From: Paenibacillus mellifer
GTDB lineage: Bacteria; Bacillota; Bacilli; Paenibacillales; Paenibacillaceae
Assembly (NCBI RefSeq): GCF_023195895.1
Contig: NZ_JALPRK010000017.1
Span: 46,287 to 110,286 of the forward strand
Length of the DNA stretch: 64,000 nucleotides
Reading direction: 5' to 3'
Below, piece after piece: positions 8,787-18,248 of this stretch. The position numbers and the translations under genes are program-made. The notes under the pieces were generated by a model that saw only the letters and a program-made list of their open reading frames with translations, made no database searches and was not told the DNA's origin. Position 1 is the first letter of the stretch. Every line of letters starts with the position of its first letter.

Positions 8787-9908
8787 ATGACATTCTTGAG
8801 ACAAGATACGCGGCCGGTCAAAGTGGGGAACCTGACGATCGGCGGCAGCAACGAAGTGATCATTCAAAGCATGTGTACGACGAAAACGGCGGACGTCGAA
8901 GCGACAGTCGCCGAAATCCTCCGGTTGGAGGAAGCGGGTTGCCAGTTAGTACGCGTGACGGTGAACAATGAGGAAGCGGCTGCGGCGATCAAGGAAATCA
9001 AGAAACGGATTCATATCCCATTGGTCGCGGACATTCACTTCAACTACAAGCTGGCGCTGCTGGCGATCGAAAACGGTATCGATAAGGTCCGGATTAATCC
9101 GGGTAATATCGGACGCCGGGAGAAGGTCGAAGCCGTTGTTAAAGCTTGTAAAGAGCGTGGCATCCCCATTCGGATCGGGGTCAACGCCGGATCACTCGAG
9201 AACCATTTACTTGAGAAATACGGGTATCCGACACCGGAAGCGATGGTGGAAAGTGCTTTGTTCCACATCGGCATTCTGGAGGAGCTTGACTTCCATGACA
9301 TCATCGTTTCACTGAAAGCGTCGGATGTTCCGATGGCGATCGCAGCTTACACCAAAGCAGCTGAGGTGATTCCTTACCCGCTGCATCTGGGGATTACGGA
9401 AGCCGGAACTTTGTTCTCCGGTACGGTTAAGAGTGCAGCCGGTATCGGTGCTCTCTTGTCGATGGGGATCGGCTCAACCGTTCGTATCTCGCTGAGTGCG
9501 GATCCGGTTGAGGAAGTGAAAGTAGCGCGCGAGCTGTTGAAGACGTTTGGCTTGATCACCAATGCGGCGACGCTCGTCTCTTGCCCAACCTGCGGCCGAT
9601 TGGATATCGACCTGTTCTCCATCGCCAATGAGGTGGAGGCTTATATTTCGAACCTGAAGGTGCCGATCAAGGTATCTGTTCTTGGCTGCGCCGTCAATGG
9701 CCCGGGGGAAGCGCGCGAAGCGGACATCGGCATTGCCGGTGCACGCGGCGAAGGACTGCTATTCCGTTACGGAGAAATGATTCGCAAAGTGCCGGAAGAC
9801 GAGCTGCTGAACGAATTGAAGAAAGAAATCGATCATATCGTGGAGGTGTACGAAGCGACCGGCGAAATTCCGGGACGCAAGGAACACCGTGCCCACGCGA
9901 AAGCATAG
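8787..9908 (+). CDS. ispG: 4-hydroxy-3-methylbut-2-enyl diphosphate synthase
   Basis: A 373-residue iron-sulfur enzyme of the MEP isoprenoid pathway that converts the cyclic diphosphate MEcPP to HMBPP. The N-terminal TIM-barrel part holds the GNIGRREKV region (about residues 108-116). The C-terminal [4Fe-4S] site is shown by [10 protein letters not shown] and [11 protein letters not shown], the two conserved cysteine regions. Start at ATG 8787 behind GGGAGAGACC. It separates clpX from lonB, which are adjacent in B. subtilis, so it is an insertion into the protease cluster. It is followed by a strong terminator. Confidence 0.96.
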   Translation: MTFLRQDTRPVKVGNLTIGGSNEVIIQSMCTTKTADVEATVAEILRLEEAGCQLVRVTVNNEEAAAAIKEIKKRIHIPLVADIHFNYKLALLAIENGIDKVRINPGNIGRREKVEAVVKACKERGIPIRIGVNAGSLENHLLEKYGYPTPEAMVESALFHIGILEELDFHDIIVSLKASDVPMAIAAYTKAAEVIPYPLHLGITEAGTLFSGTVKSAAGIGALLSMGIGSTVRISLSADPVEEVKVARELLKTFGLITNAATLVSCPTCGRLDIDLFSIANEVEAYISNLKVPIKVSVLGCAVNGPGEAREADIGIAGARGEGLLFRYGEMIRKVPEDELLNELKKEIDHIVEVYEATGEIPGRKEHRAHAKA

Positions 9909-9922
9909 TGAGATTTTAACCA

Positions 9923-9962
9923 AAGCCGCAACCTGCCTTTCCGAGCAGGTTGCGGCTTTTTT
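9923..9962 (+). terminator. Intrinsic terminator after ispG
   Basis: A perfect 15-bp stem (9923-9937 with 9946-9960) runs into T6. Confidence 0.92.
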
Positions 9963-9972
9963 GGCTTTTCTC

Positions 9973-10084
9973 TTTAAAGTACGGGTTATTATCTATTCCG
10001 AATTTAGTTGATCAAATAACCTGGCGGCAAGAGCGATCAGAAGCCCAAACGTTTCTCGGAGTTGCCGTACAGCCGTACTTTAAA
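9973..10084. repeat. Nested inverted repeats upstream of lonB
   Basis: A perfect 12-bp inverted repeat (TTTAAAGTACGG at 9973-9984, its complement at 10073-10084) encloses a perfect 7-bp one (GGTTATT at 9984-9990 with AATAACC at 10015-10021). The pair could fold as a structured leader of lonB or mark a small mobile remnant. GCCGTAC is also directly repeated at the right end. Confidence 0.5.
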
Positions 10085-10168
10085 ACTCCTTGTTTTACCT
10101 TGGAGCGAAAAGGCTATACTACCAAGTATCAGTCAATGAGTAGTCTAAGTGTGGGAGGCGTAACGCAT

Positions 10169-11887
10169 ATGGATTTGAATGTTATCCTGATGGCGGTCCA
10201 AATGTTCTTTGCCGTGGTCATCGGGCTTTATTTCTGGAATCAGCTGCGCAGTCAAAAAGGAAACCGGATGGCGGTAGACCGGGAATCACGCAAGGAAATG
10301 GAGAAACTGCGCAAGCTACGGGCCGTTTCGCTCACCAAGCCGCTTGCGGAACGGACCCGTCCCGCCTCGATGAACGACATCGTGGGGCAGAAGGACGGAT
10401 TGCGTGCGCTTAAAGCGGCACTGTGCAGCGCCAACCCGCAGCATGTCATCATTTACGGGCCGCCGGGCGTAGGCAAAACGGCAGCGGCACGTGTCGTCAT
10501 GGAGGAGGCCAAGAAAAATCCGGTCTCTCCCTTTAAAACCGATGCCAAGTTTATGGAGATTGATGCTACCATCGCCCGTTTTGACGAGCGGGGGATCGCT
10601 GACCCGTTGATCGGTTCAGTGCATGATCCGATTTATCAAGGGGCGGGAGCTATGGGGGTTGCCGGCATTCCGCAGCCCAAACCCGGTGCGGTTACGAAAG
10701 CTCATGGCGGCATATTGTTTATTGATGAGATCGGCGAATTGCATTCCATTCAAATGAATAAACTGTTGAAGGTCTTGGAGGACCGCAAGGTTTTTCTGGA
10801 GAGTGCGTATTATAACTCAGAGGATGCAAATACGCCAGCGTATATCCACGATATTTTTCAAAACGGTCTGCCTGCGGATTTCCGTCTGGTTGGAGCGACA
10901 ACCCGCTCGCCGCAGGAGATTCCAGCCGCCTTGCGTTCGCGGTGCATGGAAATCTATTTCCGACCGTTGCTGCCGGAGGAAATAGCCCAAATTGCTGACG
11001 ATGCCGTGAAGCGGATCGGGTTCCAGCCTTGTCCGGAAGCGGTGGAGGTCATCAAGAAATACGCGACCAACGGCCGCGAAGCTGTGAATATGGTGCAATT
11101 GGCCGCCGGTCTTGCCCTTACCGAGAAGCGCGACCATCTGTTAGCGTCGGATCTAGAATGGGTGGCGACAAGCAGCCAGCTTGCGCCGCGTCCGGACCGC
11201 AAAATCCCGGCACAGCCTGCGGTTGGCGTTGTCAACGGCCTAGCCGTATATGGCGCGAACATGGGCACATTGCTGGAGATCGAAGCGACAGCTGTTCCAG
11301 CTGAAAAGGGCAAAGGCACCTACAATATGACCGGTGTTGTGGACGAAGAGGAAATTGGCGGAGGCAGCCGTACGTTACGCCGCAAGAGTATGGCGAAAGG
11401 TTCGGTGGAGAACGTTCTGACCGTTCTGCAGCGGATCGGCTTGAATCCATCGAACTATCACCTTCATATCAATTTCCCGGGCGGGACCCCGATCGACGGT
11501 CCGTCCGCCGGGTTAGCGATCGCCACCGCTATCGCGTCGGCGATCAAACAAGTACCGGTGAACCATCAGATTGCGATGACCGGCGAGTTAGGGATCCATG
11601 GCAAAGTGAAGCCGGTTGGCGGCGTTGTGGCCAAAGTGGAGGCAGCTTTTCAGGCAGGCGCGACAACAGTATTGATTCCAAAGGACAACTGGCAGACGTT
11701 GTTTGAAGGTTTGGAAGGGCTGCAGGTCATAGCCGTCGAGACTTTAGGAGATGTGTTCCGCCATGTTTTTGGTCCCGAAGCGGAGAAGAACCTGGAACTG
11801 CCGGTTGGCGGCGATCTGTTTGCCCCGGTAGCTGCTCCAGCGCCTTTCCTGCATGCGGAGTCCCCTTCGCAAGGCGGGGCGATGTAA
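10169..11887 (+). CDS. lonB: ATP-dependent protease LonB
   Basis: A 572-residue Lon-type AAA+ serine protease of the shorter, membrane-anchored Bacillus LonB group. An N-terminal hydrophobic segment (about residues 4-22, ending GLYFWNQL) would anchor it. Walker A GPPGVGKT is at 97-104. The S16 peptidase dyad is Ser446 in DGPSAG and Lys489 in GGVVAK. The frame is open upstream to 9950, but ATG 10169 has the SD GGGAGG (10152-10157) and gives the family N-terminus. In B. subtilis lonB acts during sporulation in the forespore; I did not find a clear forespore sigma promoter here. Confidence 0.93.
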   Translation: MDLNVILMAVQMFFAVVIGLYFWNQLRSQKGNRMAVDRESRKEMEKLRKLRAVSLTKPLAERTRPASMNDIVGQKDGLRALKAALCSANPQHVIIYGPPGVGKTAAARVVMEEAKKNPVSPFKTDAKFMEIDATIARFDERGIADPLIGSVHDPIYQGAGAMGVAGIPQPKPGAVTKAHGGILFIDEIGELHSIQMNKLLKVLEDRKVFLESAYYNSEDANTPAYIHDIFQNGLPADFRLVGATTRSPQEIPAALRSRCMEIYFRPLLPEEIAQIADDAVKRIGFQPCPEAVEVIKKYATNGREAVNMVQLAAGLALTEKRDHLLASDLEWVATSSQLAPRPDRKIPAQPAVGVVNGLAVYGANMGTLLEIEATAVPAEKGKGTYNMTGVVDEEEIGGGSRTLRRKSMAKGSVENVLTVLQRIGLNPSNYHLHINFPGGTPIDGPSAGLAIATAIASAIKQVPVNHQIAMTGELGIHGKVKPVGGVVAKVEAAFQAGATTVLIPKDNWQTLFEGLEGLQVIAVETLGDVFRHVFGPEAEKNLELPVGGDLFAPVAAPAPFLHAESPSQGGAM

Positions 11888-11937
11888 TCGGGCAAGATAG
11901 GAATTCGAAAACGTCCAGCTCGTTTGCTTTCCGGGGG

Positions 11938-11975
11938 GCGGCTGCCTGAAGCAGCCGCTCCTCGTTGGTGTTTTT
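11938..11975 (+). terminator. Possible terminator after lonB
   Basis: A perfect 8-bp GC stem (11938-11945 with 11951-11958) is present, but the T run (11971-11975) begins 12 bases later, so termination efficiency is doubtful. Confidence 0.4.
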
Positions 11976-11999
11976 ATGTAACATTTGCTAAAATAGCAA
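11965..11999 (+). promoter_or_regulatory. Promoter of lonA with palindrome over the -10
   Basis: TTGGTG at 11965-11970, 18-bp spacer, TAAAAT at 11989-11994. The perfect palindrome TTGCTA-AAA-TAGCAA (11985-11999) covers the -10, the right place for a repressor site. It does not look like a CtsR heptad repeat. Confidence 0.45.
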
Positions 12000-12035
12000 T
12001 GATATCAACAGAGAACGTTTGGAGGTGCATAAGCG

Positions 12036-14372
12036 ATGGGACCCCATAAATCCAAAGGCCGGCGTTTCCCGCTGCTACCGCTGCGCGGTCTGCTCGTCTA
12101 TCCAAGCATGGTGCTGCACTTGGACGTAGGACGGGAGAAATCCGTGAAGGCGCTGGAGAAAGCAATGGTCGAAGATAATCTGATTCTCCTCTGTTCTCAA
12201 TCGGAAGTGAACATAGAAGAACCGACCCAGGAAGATATCTTTCGCATCGGCACCGTCGCAAAGGTGCGCCAGATGCTGAAATTGCCGAACGGCACGATTC
12301 GGGTGCTGGTGGAAGGCATGGAACGCGCGGAAATTATCGAATATTTGGATAATGACGAATATTATGAGGTTATGGCCAAGGAACGCCCGGAGGAAGAAAC
12401 GGTCGATCCCGAAGTGGACGCGCTCATGCGTACGGTGTTAACCCAATTCGAACATTATATCAATTTATCCAAGAAGGTCACGCCAGAGACGCTGGCTGCG
12501 GTATCGGACATTGAAGAAGCCGGACGCTTGGCAGACGTCATTACCAGCCATTTGTCGTTGAAAATCAAAGATAAGCAGGAAATCCTCGAAACGATCGATG
12601 TCCGTAAGCGGATGGAGAAGCTGCTCGACATCTTGAATAACGAGCGCGAAGTGCTTGAGCTGGAACGCAAAATCAACCAACGCGTTAAGAAACAGATGGA
12701 GAAGACGCAGAAGGAATATTATTTGCGCGAGCAAATGAAAGCGATCCAGAAGGAGCTCGGCGAGAAGGAAGGCCGGGCCGGAGAAGCGGAAGAGCTGCGG
12801 ACCCAACTCGAGGAGAAGGGGCTGCCGGAGAACGTCCGGGAGAAGGTCGAGAAGGAAATCGATCGCCTGGAGAAAATGCCGGCCAGCTCGGCGGAAGGCG
12901 GTGTCATCCGCAACTACGTGGATTGGCTACTTAGCTTGCCGTGGAGTAATAAGACCGAGGATGATCTGGATCTCGCCAAAGCGGAGCAGGTGCTGAACGA
13001 AGATCATTATGGCCTGGATAAACCGAAAGAACGGGTCCTGGAATATTTGGCTGTGCAGAAGCTGGTCAAAAAGCTGAAGGGACCGATTCTTTGCCTGGTA
13101 GGACCACCGGGGGTCGGGAAAACGTCGCTGGCTCGTTCGATCGCCCGTTCACTGGGCCGTGAATTCGTTCGGATTTCGCTAGGCGGCGTGCGGGACGAGG
13201 CGGAGATCCGTGGACACCGCCGCACTTACGTCGGTGCTATGCCGGGACGGATTATTCAGGGCATGAAAACAGCGGGCACGCTGAATCCGGTTTTTCTGTT
13301 AGACGAAATCGACAAGATGGCCTCCGATTTCCGCGGCGATCCCTCATCGGCGTTGCTCGAGGTATTGGATCCGGAGCAAAATAACACCTTCTCCGATCAT
13401 TTTATCGAAGTTCCGTTTGATCTTTCGAACGTGATGTTTATTACGACCGCCAACGCGGTGCATAACATTCCGCGTCCGCTGCTCGATCGGATGGAAACGC
13501 TGTTTATACCCGGATATACGGAGCTGGAGAAACTCCAGATCGCAAACCGATATTTACTGCCGAAACAAAAACGCGAGCATGGGCTGGAAACGGAGCAGCT
13601 GGAGGTCGGCGAAGACGTGCTGCTGAAAGTGATCCGCGAATATACTCGCGAATCCGGCGTCCGTAATTTGGAGCAACAGGTGGCTGCACTGTGCCGCAAG
13701 GCTGCGAAGCAGATCGTTTCCGAAGACAAGGAGCAAATCGTCATCACCCCGGACACCCTGAAGGATCACCTCGGTGTGGCGAAATTTCGCTACGGCATGG
13801 CTGAGCTGGAGGATCAAATCGGTACCGTGACCGGTCTGGCTTGGACGGAAGTCGGCGGAGAAACACTGGTGATCGAGGTGACGGTCGTACCAGGTGCCGG
13901 GAAGCTCACATTAACCGGTAAACTGGGTGATGTCATGAAGGAATCCGCGCAGGCGGCCTTCAGTTATACTCGTTCCAAAGCGGCGGAGCTCGGGATTCCG
14001 CTTGATTTTCACGAGAAAAACGATATTCACATTCATATCCCCGAAGGGGCCATTCCGAAAGACGGTCCCTCGGCAGGAATTACAATCGCAACTGCGTTAA
14101 TCTCGGCATTGACTAACCGCCACGTCTCCAAGGACGTCGCCATGACTGGCGAAATCACATTGCGCGGACGCGTGCTGCCGATCGGTGGATTGAAAGAGAA
14201 ATCGCTCGCCGCGCATCGCGCGGGCTACCGCAAGGTCCTGATGCCGAAGGACAACGAGCGCGATCTGCGCGATATTCCGGACAGCGTGAAGGATGATCTG
14301 GAATTCGTGCCGGTGTCCCATATGGACCAAGTACTCGAGCATGCCCTCGTGGAACATCCCGAAGTGCACTAG
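12036..14372 (+). CDS. lonA: ATP-dependent protease La (LonA)
   Basis: A 778-residue cytosolic Lon protease that degrades misfolded and some regulatory proteins. Domains in order: N-terminal substrate-binding Lon domain (1-~205), a long coiled-coil helical stretch rich in Glu and Lys (~190-270), AAA+ module with Walker A GPPGVGKT at 356-363 and Walker [10 protein letters not shown], then the S16 protease domain with Ser679 (KDGPSAG) and Lys722 (GGLKEK), the same numbers as in E. coli Lon. Start at ATG 12036 behind GGAGGTG. It is followed after about 50 bases by engB, as in B. subtilis. Confidence 0.98.
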   Translation: MGPHKSKGRRFPLLPLRGLLVYPSMVLHLDVGREKSVKALEKAMVEDNLILLCSQSEVNIEEPTQEDIFRIGTVAKVRQMLKLPNGTIRVLVEGMERAEIIEYLDNDEYYEVMAKERPEEETVDPEVDALMRTVLTQFEHYINLSKKVTPETLAAVSDIEEAGRLADVITSHLSLKIKDKQEILETIDVRKRMEKLLDILNNEREVLELERKINQRVKKQMEKTQKEYYLREQMKAIQKELGEKEGRAGEAEELRTQLEEKGLPENVREKVEKEIDRLEKMPASSAEGGVIRNYVDWLLSLPWSNKTEDDLDLAKAEQVLNEDHYGLDKPKERVLEYLAVQKLVKKLKGPILCLVGPPGVGKTSLARSIARSLGREFVRISLGGVRDEAEIRGHRRTYVGAMPGRIIQGMKTAGTLNPVFLLDEIDKMASDFRGDPSSALLEVLDPEQNNTFSDHFIEVPFDLSNVMFITTANAVHNIPRPLLDRMETLFIPGYTELEKLQIANRYLLPKQKREHGLETEQLEVGEDVLLKVIREYTRESGVRNLEQQVAALCRKAAKQIVSEDKEQIVITPDTLKDHLGVAKFRYGMAELEDQIGTVTGLAWTEVGGETLVIEVTVVPGAGKLTLTGKLGDVMKESAQAAFSYTRSKAAELGIPLDFHEKNDIHIHIPEGAIPKDGPSAGITIATALISALTNRHVSKDVAMTGEITLRGRVLPIGGLKEKSLAAHRAGYRKVLMPKDNERDLRDIPDSVKDDLEFVPVSHMDQVLEHALVEHPEVH

Positions 14373-14421
14373 CATGAAAGGCGCGGCGCAAGCTTCTACC
14401 GCCGCTTAAGAGAGGAATTGA

Positions 14422-15069
14422 ATGATGAAAGTAACCAAGGCTGAATTTATTATCAGCGCCGTCGGCCCCAACCAATATCCTGAAGACGCCTTGCCAGAGA
14501 TTGCTCTGGCAGGGCGTTCCAATGTGGGCAAATCGTCGCTGATCAACCGAATGATAAACCGTAAGAATCTGGCGCGTACGAGCTCGACACCCGGTAAAAC
14601 CCAGCATCTCAACTATTACCGGATCAACGATCGGGTTTATTTTGTGGACGTGCCCGGCTATGGGTATGCCAAAGTATCCAAGACACAACGTGAGGTCTGG
14701 GGGAAAATGATCGAGAAATATTTGCAGGAGCGGGAGACGCTTAAGCTGGTTCTGCAGATTATCGATCTTCGGCATCCGCCGACCAAAGACGACGAGCTGA
14801 TGTACGATTGGCTGAAGGCATTCGATCTTCCCGTTTGCGTCGTTGCCACCAAAGCGGACAAGATTCCAAAATCGCGATGGCAGAAGCATTTGAAGATCGT
14901 CAAGGAAGGACTGGTCCTGCGGGCAGGCGATCCGCTGATTCTCTTTTCCGCAGAAGAGGGGATTGGGAAGGATGAGTTATGGGCGCAGATCGCACATTAT
15001 GCTGAGCTTTCGGAGGAGACAGAGTTGGTGAGCCCAGAGGCTGCCGAGGCCGAAAATGGAAAAAGTTAA
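14422..15069 (+). CDS. engB: Ribosome-biogenesis GTPase EngB (YsxC/YihA)
   Basis: A 215-residue TRAFAC GTPase needed for assembly of the 50S subunit. G1 is GRSNVGKS near residue 30, the switch region has [10 protein letters not shown]3 is DVPGYGYAK, and G4 is TKADK with FSAEEG as G5. The C-terminal ~15 residues (after about 200) are an acidic extension beyond the core. Start at the first of two adjacent ATG codons, behind GAGAGGAATTG (14411-14421). It follows lonA as in other Bacillales and is closed by a terminator. Confidence 0.95.
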   Translation: MMKVTKAEFIISAVGPNQYPEDALPEIALAGRSNVGKSSLINRMINRKNLARTSSTPGKTQHLNYYRINDRVYFVDVPGYGYAKVSKTQREVWGKMIEKYLQERETLKLVLQIIDLRHPPTKDDELMYDWLKAFDLPVCVVATKADKIPKSRWQKHLKIVKEGLVLRAGDPLILFSAEEGIGKDELWAQIAHYAELSEETELVSPEAAEAENGKS

Positions 15070-15143
15070 GAATTCGTTGGATGCGGAAGGGATTTGAAGC
15101 AGTTTCAGCAGGAAAGTGAGCATGCAGCGGGATTGTTCAGGTT

Positions 15144-15168
15144 AAAAACGGCTTAATGCCGTTTTTTC
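15144..15168 (+). terminator. Intrinsic terminator after engB
   Basis: A 9-bp stem (15144-15152 with 15158-15166), TTAAT loop and T6. Confidence 0.8.
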
Positions 15169-15265
15169 TGGAAAATGGCAAGAATTCACGTTTTGGCGGC
15201 TGAGCGTACGGCTGGAATCGTAGTGTATAATTATGATAAAGCGATTTAGAATTGAGGAGATTTGT

Positions 15266-15850
15266 ATGGCTCAGCGGTTAGCCACAGAGTATGTCAATGC
15301 CAGTATGCGTTTAACGGAAGTCCAGATGTCGCAGTTTGTTCACAAAGTATACGATCCTCACGTTCGCCAACGAGTCAAGGTGTTGGATAACGGCGGGCAG
15401 GAGGTCATGCTGGAGGATGACGGCGGAGAAGAAGTGCATCTGCCATTTGAACGTGTTGACGGATATTATGTCTGCGAAATGTCTTTCCGCTTGGAAAAAC
15501 CCCATTTAACGAACGTAATGAGACTGTTGTTCGCGGCGTTTAAAGGCTCCGGCATGGTCACCCGAATTTATAACGGATTCATGATGATGTATTATTATCA
15601 GGAAGGCCGGGTTCGCAAAATCGTCGAGTATTCCCGAGATTCCTATAAGCTGGTGTTTGAATTCAAGGATGCGACGATGGAGCTGCAGCAGGTGTACCGG
15701 AATAACGATGTCGAGCTGGAAATCGCTCGGATCCGCAAGGACGTGAATGCTCTGCTTGACCAACGATTTATTGCAAGTGAAGCGGATGTGGATCATATCG
15801 ACGATCAATTGCGCCACTGCTCGCGGAGATTGTTCGTTCTCGAGGCTTAA
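15266..15850 (+). CDS. Uncharacterised protein between engB and speD
   Basis: A 194-residue protein I do not recognise. It has no signal peptide, membrane segment or catalytic motif I can name. It looks like a compact alpha/beta domain: an N-terminal helix (SMRLTEVQMSQFVHKV), a hydrophilic beta region (DDGGEEVHLPFERVDGYYV), a basic YYYQEGRVRKIVEYS segment, and a C-terminal helical tail with VDHIDDQLRHCSRRLFVLE. Start at ATG 15266 behind TTGAGGAGA (15252-15260); the frame opens earlier at 15233 but without an SD. TATAAT at 15226-15231 may be its -10, with no good -35. Terminators on both sides make it a single-gene unit. Confidence 0.75.
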   Translation: MAQRLATEYVNASMRLTEVQMSQFVHKVYDPHVRQRVKVLDNGGQEVMLEDDGGEEVHLPFERVDGYYVCEMSFRLEKPHLTNVMRLLFAAFKGSGMVTRIYNGFMMMYYYQEGRVRKIVEYSRDSYKLVFEFKDATMELQQVYRNNDVELEIARIRKDVNALLDQRFIASEADVDHIDDQLRHCSRRLFVLEA

Positions 15851-15920
15851 TAAATTGATGCTGATCCTCCTCTTAACGGCTGTCACCAGGGAGAGGGCGG
15901 CAACATAATGTACTAGTGAT

Positions 15921-15948
15921 AACTACCCTGATATCAGGGTAGTTTTTT
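15921..15948 (+). terminator. Intrinsic terminator after the uncharacterised gene
   Basis: A perfect 24-nt palindrome (12-bp arms, 15921-15944) runs into T6. As a perfect palindrome it would need a few bases unpaired at the tip. Confidence 0.8.
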
Positions 15949-16024
15949 AATCGAAATCTCGCGGGTCGATGCGGGATTTCCGCCTGAAAAAATAGGTTGC
16001 ATTTGTCCTCAAGAGATGTTATTT

Positions 16025-16173
16025 TTAATCTCGTTGAAAAGAATATAGGAACCAGGATTCACTCAGGACATGGAGATGTTGCGAGAGATTTTTCCCTCGG
16101 GAAGTGAATGACGTAGGTCCTAGCGGATGAAATTTTTTCAAACATTTTGTTCCTAGGAAGGGGGATCCGGAGG
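16025..16173 (+). other. Possibly structured leader of speD
   Basis: Within the 323-base gap 15851-16173, after the terminator, several complementary pieces lie before speD: TTCACT with AGTGAA flanking TTCCC-TC-GGGAA, and AGGAC with GTCCT. I match it to no known riboswitch class. Confidence 0.25.
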
Positions 16174-16572
16174 ATGGAATATTCAACTTTCGGAAGACAC
16201 GTTGCCGTTGATGCTTGGGGAGTCGACTTTGAGGTGCTGAACAACGCAGGGTTGTTGGAAGCTCATTTGGTGGAAGCGGCGGAAGCTTGCGGAGCCACCG
16301 TGTTGTCCATCCAATCCAGACAGTTCGAGCCGCAGGGTACCACTGTTCTTGTGATGTTGTCGGAAAGCCATCTCTCGATTCACACGTATCCTGAGAGAGG
16401 GTTTGCTGCCATTGATTGCTACACCTGCGGGGAATGGGTTGATCCGCAGCTGGCGATTGATTACCTGATGTCCGTTTTGAATCCGGATAAAACCTACGCA
16501 AAGAAGCTGATTCGCGGAATGGGCGAACTGGAAATCGCCGAACCGGGCTCGAATCAGGCTGAATTCGTATAA
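16174..16572 (+). CDS. speD: S-adenosylmethionine decarboxylase proenzyme (speD/speH type)
   Basis: A 132-residue pyruvoyl-dependent enzyme that makes decarboxylated AdoMet, the aminopropyl donor for spermidine synthesis. The proenzyme cleaves itself at Glu64-Ser65 within LSESHLSIH, turning Ser65 into the pyruvoyl group. The following FAAIDCYTCGE block carries the conserved proton-donor cysteine. The length matches the short Bacillus class. Start at ATG 16174 behind GGATCCGGAGG; an earlier TTG at 16147 is in frame but lacks an SD. No spermidine synthase gene is in the window. It is flanked by terminators, so probably monocistronic. Confidence 0.94.
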   Translation: MEYSTFGRHVAVDAWGVDFEVLNNAGLLEAHLVEAAEACGATVLSIQSRQFEPQGTTVLVMLSESHLSIHTYPERGFAAIDCYTCGEWVDPQLAIDYLMSVLNPDKTYAKKLIRGMGELEIAEPGSNQAEFV

Positions 16573-16608
16573 CCCTTAATAGATAATCGGAAATTTGGAT
16601 AAAATAGG

Positions 16609-16640
16609 ATAACCATGGAGCTTCCATGGTTATTTGTTTT
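16609..16640 (+). terminator. Intrinsic terminator after speD
   Basis: A perfect 11-bp stem (16609-16619 with 16623-16633), 3-nt loop, then TTGTTTT. Confidence 0.85.
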
Positions 16641-16651
16641 GACGGTATGAA

Positions 16652-16680
16652 ATTCATAAATAATTCATAAAAAACTCATA
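16652..16680. promoter_or_regulatory. Three 11-bp-spaced direct repeats upstream of hemA
   Basis: ATTCATA (16652-16658), ATTCATA (16663-16669) and ACTCATA (16674-16680), separated by 4-bp A/T spacers. This 7+4 spacing is the layout bound by OmpR/PhoB-family response regulators; on the opposite strand the unit reads TATGAAT. It ends about 9 bp before the expected -35 of the hemA promoter. Confidence 0.5.
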
Positions 16681-16708
16681 GAAATCGCCGGGGAGTTTGG
16701 GGCTACTG

Positions 16709-16717
16709 TGATATAAT
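16709..16717 (+). promoter_or_regulatory. Extended -10 promoter of hemA
   Basis: TG-A-TATAAT at 16709-16717. No good -35 is found 16-18 bp upstream, which fits an activator-dependent or extended -10 promoter. Confidence 0.65.
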
Positions 16718-16777
16718 TAACATAGTTTGTTTTCAGTAAATGCTAACGACATCTATTTCAAGGCAGGTGAACTTGCA

Positions 16778-18217
16778 ATGCACATCGTCGTAGTTGGGTT
16801 AAACTATCGGACGGCGCCTGTGGAAGTCAGGGAACGCTTTTCTTTTGCGGACAAGGATATGCCGCAAGCGCTGCAGGAGCTCTTACGCACCAAGAGTGTA
16901 TTGGAAGGCGTGATTATCGCCACCTGCAATCGTACAGAAATCTACGTTGTAGTCGATCGTCTGCACATGTGCGGGGCGTTTATTCGCAGTTTCATGGAAC
17001 GCTGGTTCGGCGTTCCTCGCGAAGAATTTACCCGCCATTTATATATGTATGAAGATGAACAAGCGATTCGCCATTTATTCCGTGTCGCTTGTGGTTTGGA
17101 TTCGATGGTGCTGGGGGAAACGCAAATCCTCGGCCAGGTCAAGAATGCGTTTCTGGTGTCGCAAAGTGAGAAAGGAACCGGAACTTGGTTTAACATGCTG
17201 TTTAAACAAGCAGTAACGCTGGGCAAACGGGCTCATTCCGAGACGGCGATCGGCGAAAGTGCCGTTTCGATCAGCTACGCAGCCGTCGAGTTGGGCAAAC
17301 GGATATTCGGCAGCTTTGAGGGGAAACGCGTGTTGATCCTTGGTGCCGGTAAAATGAGCGAGCTGACGGCCAAACATCTGAGCGGTGCCGGTGCAGAAGA
17401 GGTGCTGGTGGCCAATCGGACTTATGCTCGTGCTCAGGAGCTTGCCGCGAAATGCGAAGGCGTGCCTTGCACGATGCAGGAAGCGATGATGCGACTCGAA
17501 GAGGTCGATATTCTAATCAGCTCAACCGGAGCGGAAGGATATGTCATCACTTCGGCACAGGTTGCCCGGAGTATGAAAGGGCGACAAGATCGCCCGTTGT
17601 TTATGATTGATATCGCCGTACCGCGCGATATTGAGCCGGCCATCGGCGAGCTGGATCAGGTATTCCTGTATGATATCGACGATCTGGAAGGGATCGTGGA
17701 GAGCAATATGGAGATGCGCCGTGCGGAAGCGGTCAAGATCGAAGTAATGATCGAGGAAGAAATGGCTGCCTTTGCAACCTGGCTGCAAACGCTAGGTGTG
17801 AAGCCGGTTATCCGAGCGCTGCAGGAGAAGGCTTCCGATATTCATGAAAGCACGCTGGACAGTCTGTTCAACAAGCTGCCGGAGCTGGATGAAAGGCAAC
17901 GCAAAGTGATCCGGCGCCTGACCAAGAGCATCCTGAACCAAATGATGCATGATCCGATCAATCGGATCAAGGAACTGGCTGGGGAAACTCAAGGCACGGA
18001 AGCCTTGGAGCTGTTTACCCAAATCTTTGCGCTCGAGGAACGTTTGGATGCACCAAATGAAGCGCCGTCCGGCAAGGAGACCTCGGCTTCTTTGGAAACG
18101 CGAGAGATTCTGCCGCCCCGGGAGTCCGATGACGTAACGGATCTCCAAGATGTGGTTTCCGGCCGGATCCCTTTTGAGCCGGAGCCTTCGCTGCCGCTGG
18201 CGAAGGTATCCGTATAA
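16778..18217 (+). CDS. hemA: Glutamyl-tRNA reductase
   Basis: A 479-residue NADPH-dependent enzyme that reduces Glu-tRNA to glutamate-1-semialdehyde, the committed step of tetrapyrrole synthesis. Catalytic Cys50 is in IIATCNRTE. The NADPH domain begins with LILGAGKMSELTA near residue 190, and the C-terminal dimerisation helix domain follows. An extra tail of about 50 residues (after ~430), acidic and Pro-rich, goes beyond the core. Start at ATG 16778 after AGGCAGGTGA; an earlier TTG (16727) is in frame but would add 17 non-family residues. A terminator separates it from the rest of the hem genes, and no hemX follows. Confidence 0.96.
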   Translation: MHIVVVGLNYRTAPVEVRERFSFADKDMPQALQELLRTKSVLEGVIIATCNRTEIYVVVDRLHMCGAFIRSFMERWFGVPREEFTRHLYMYEDEQAIRHLFRVACGLDSMVLGETQILGQVKNAFLVSQSEKGTGTWFNMLFKQAVTLGKRAHSETAIGESAVSISYAAVELGKRIFGSFEGKRVLILGAGKMSELTAKHLSGAGAEEVLVANRTYARAQELAAKCEGVPCTMQEAMMRLEEVDILISSTGAEGYVITSAQVARSMKGRQDRPLFMIDIAVPRDIEPAIGELDQVFLYDIDDLEGIVESNMEMRRAEAVKIEVMIEEEMAAFATWLQTLGVKPVIRALQEKASDIHESTLDSLFNKLPELDERQRKVIRRLTKSILNQMMHDPINRIKELAGETQGTEALELFTQIFALEERLDAPNEAPSGKETSASLETREILPPRESDDVTDLQDVVSGRIPFEPEPSLPLAKVSV

Positions 18218-18248
18218 ACTTGATAGGCTAAACTGCGAGAACGCCCTG

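Noticed and set aside
9950..10168. N-terminal extension of lonB (73 extra codons)
   Set aside because: Starts inside the ispG terminator, lacks an SD and includes the inverted repeats; ATG 10169 fits the family.
16581..16777. PerR box upstream of hemA
   Set aside because: No TTATAAT-N-ATTATAA-like dyad; only the phased direct repeats stand out.
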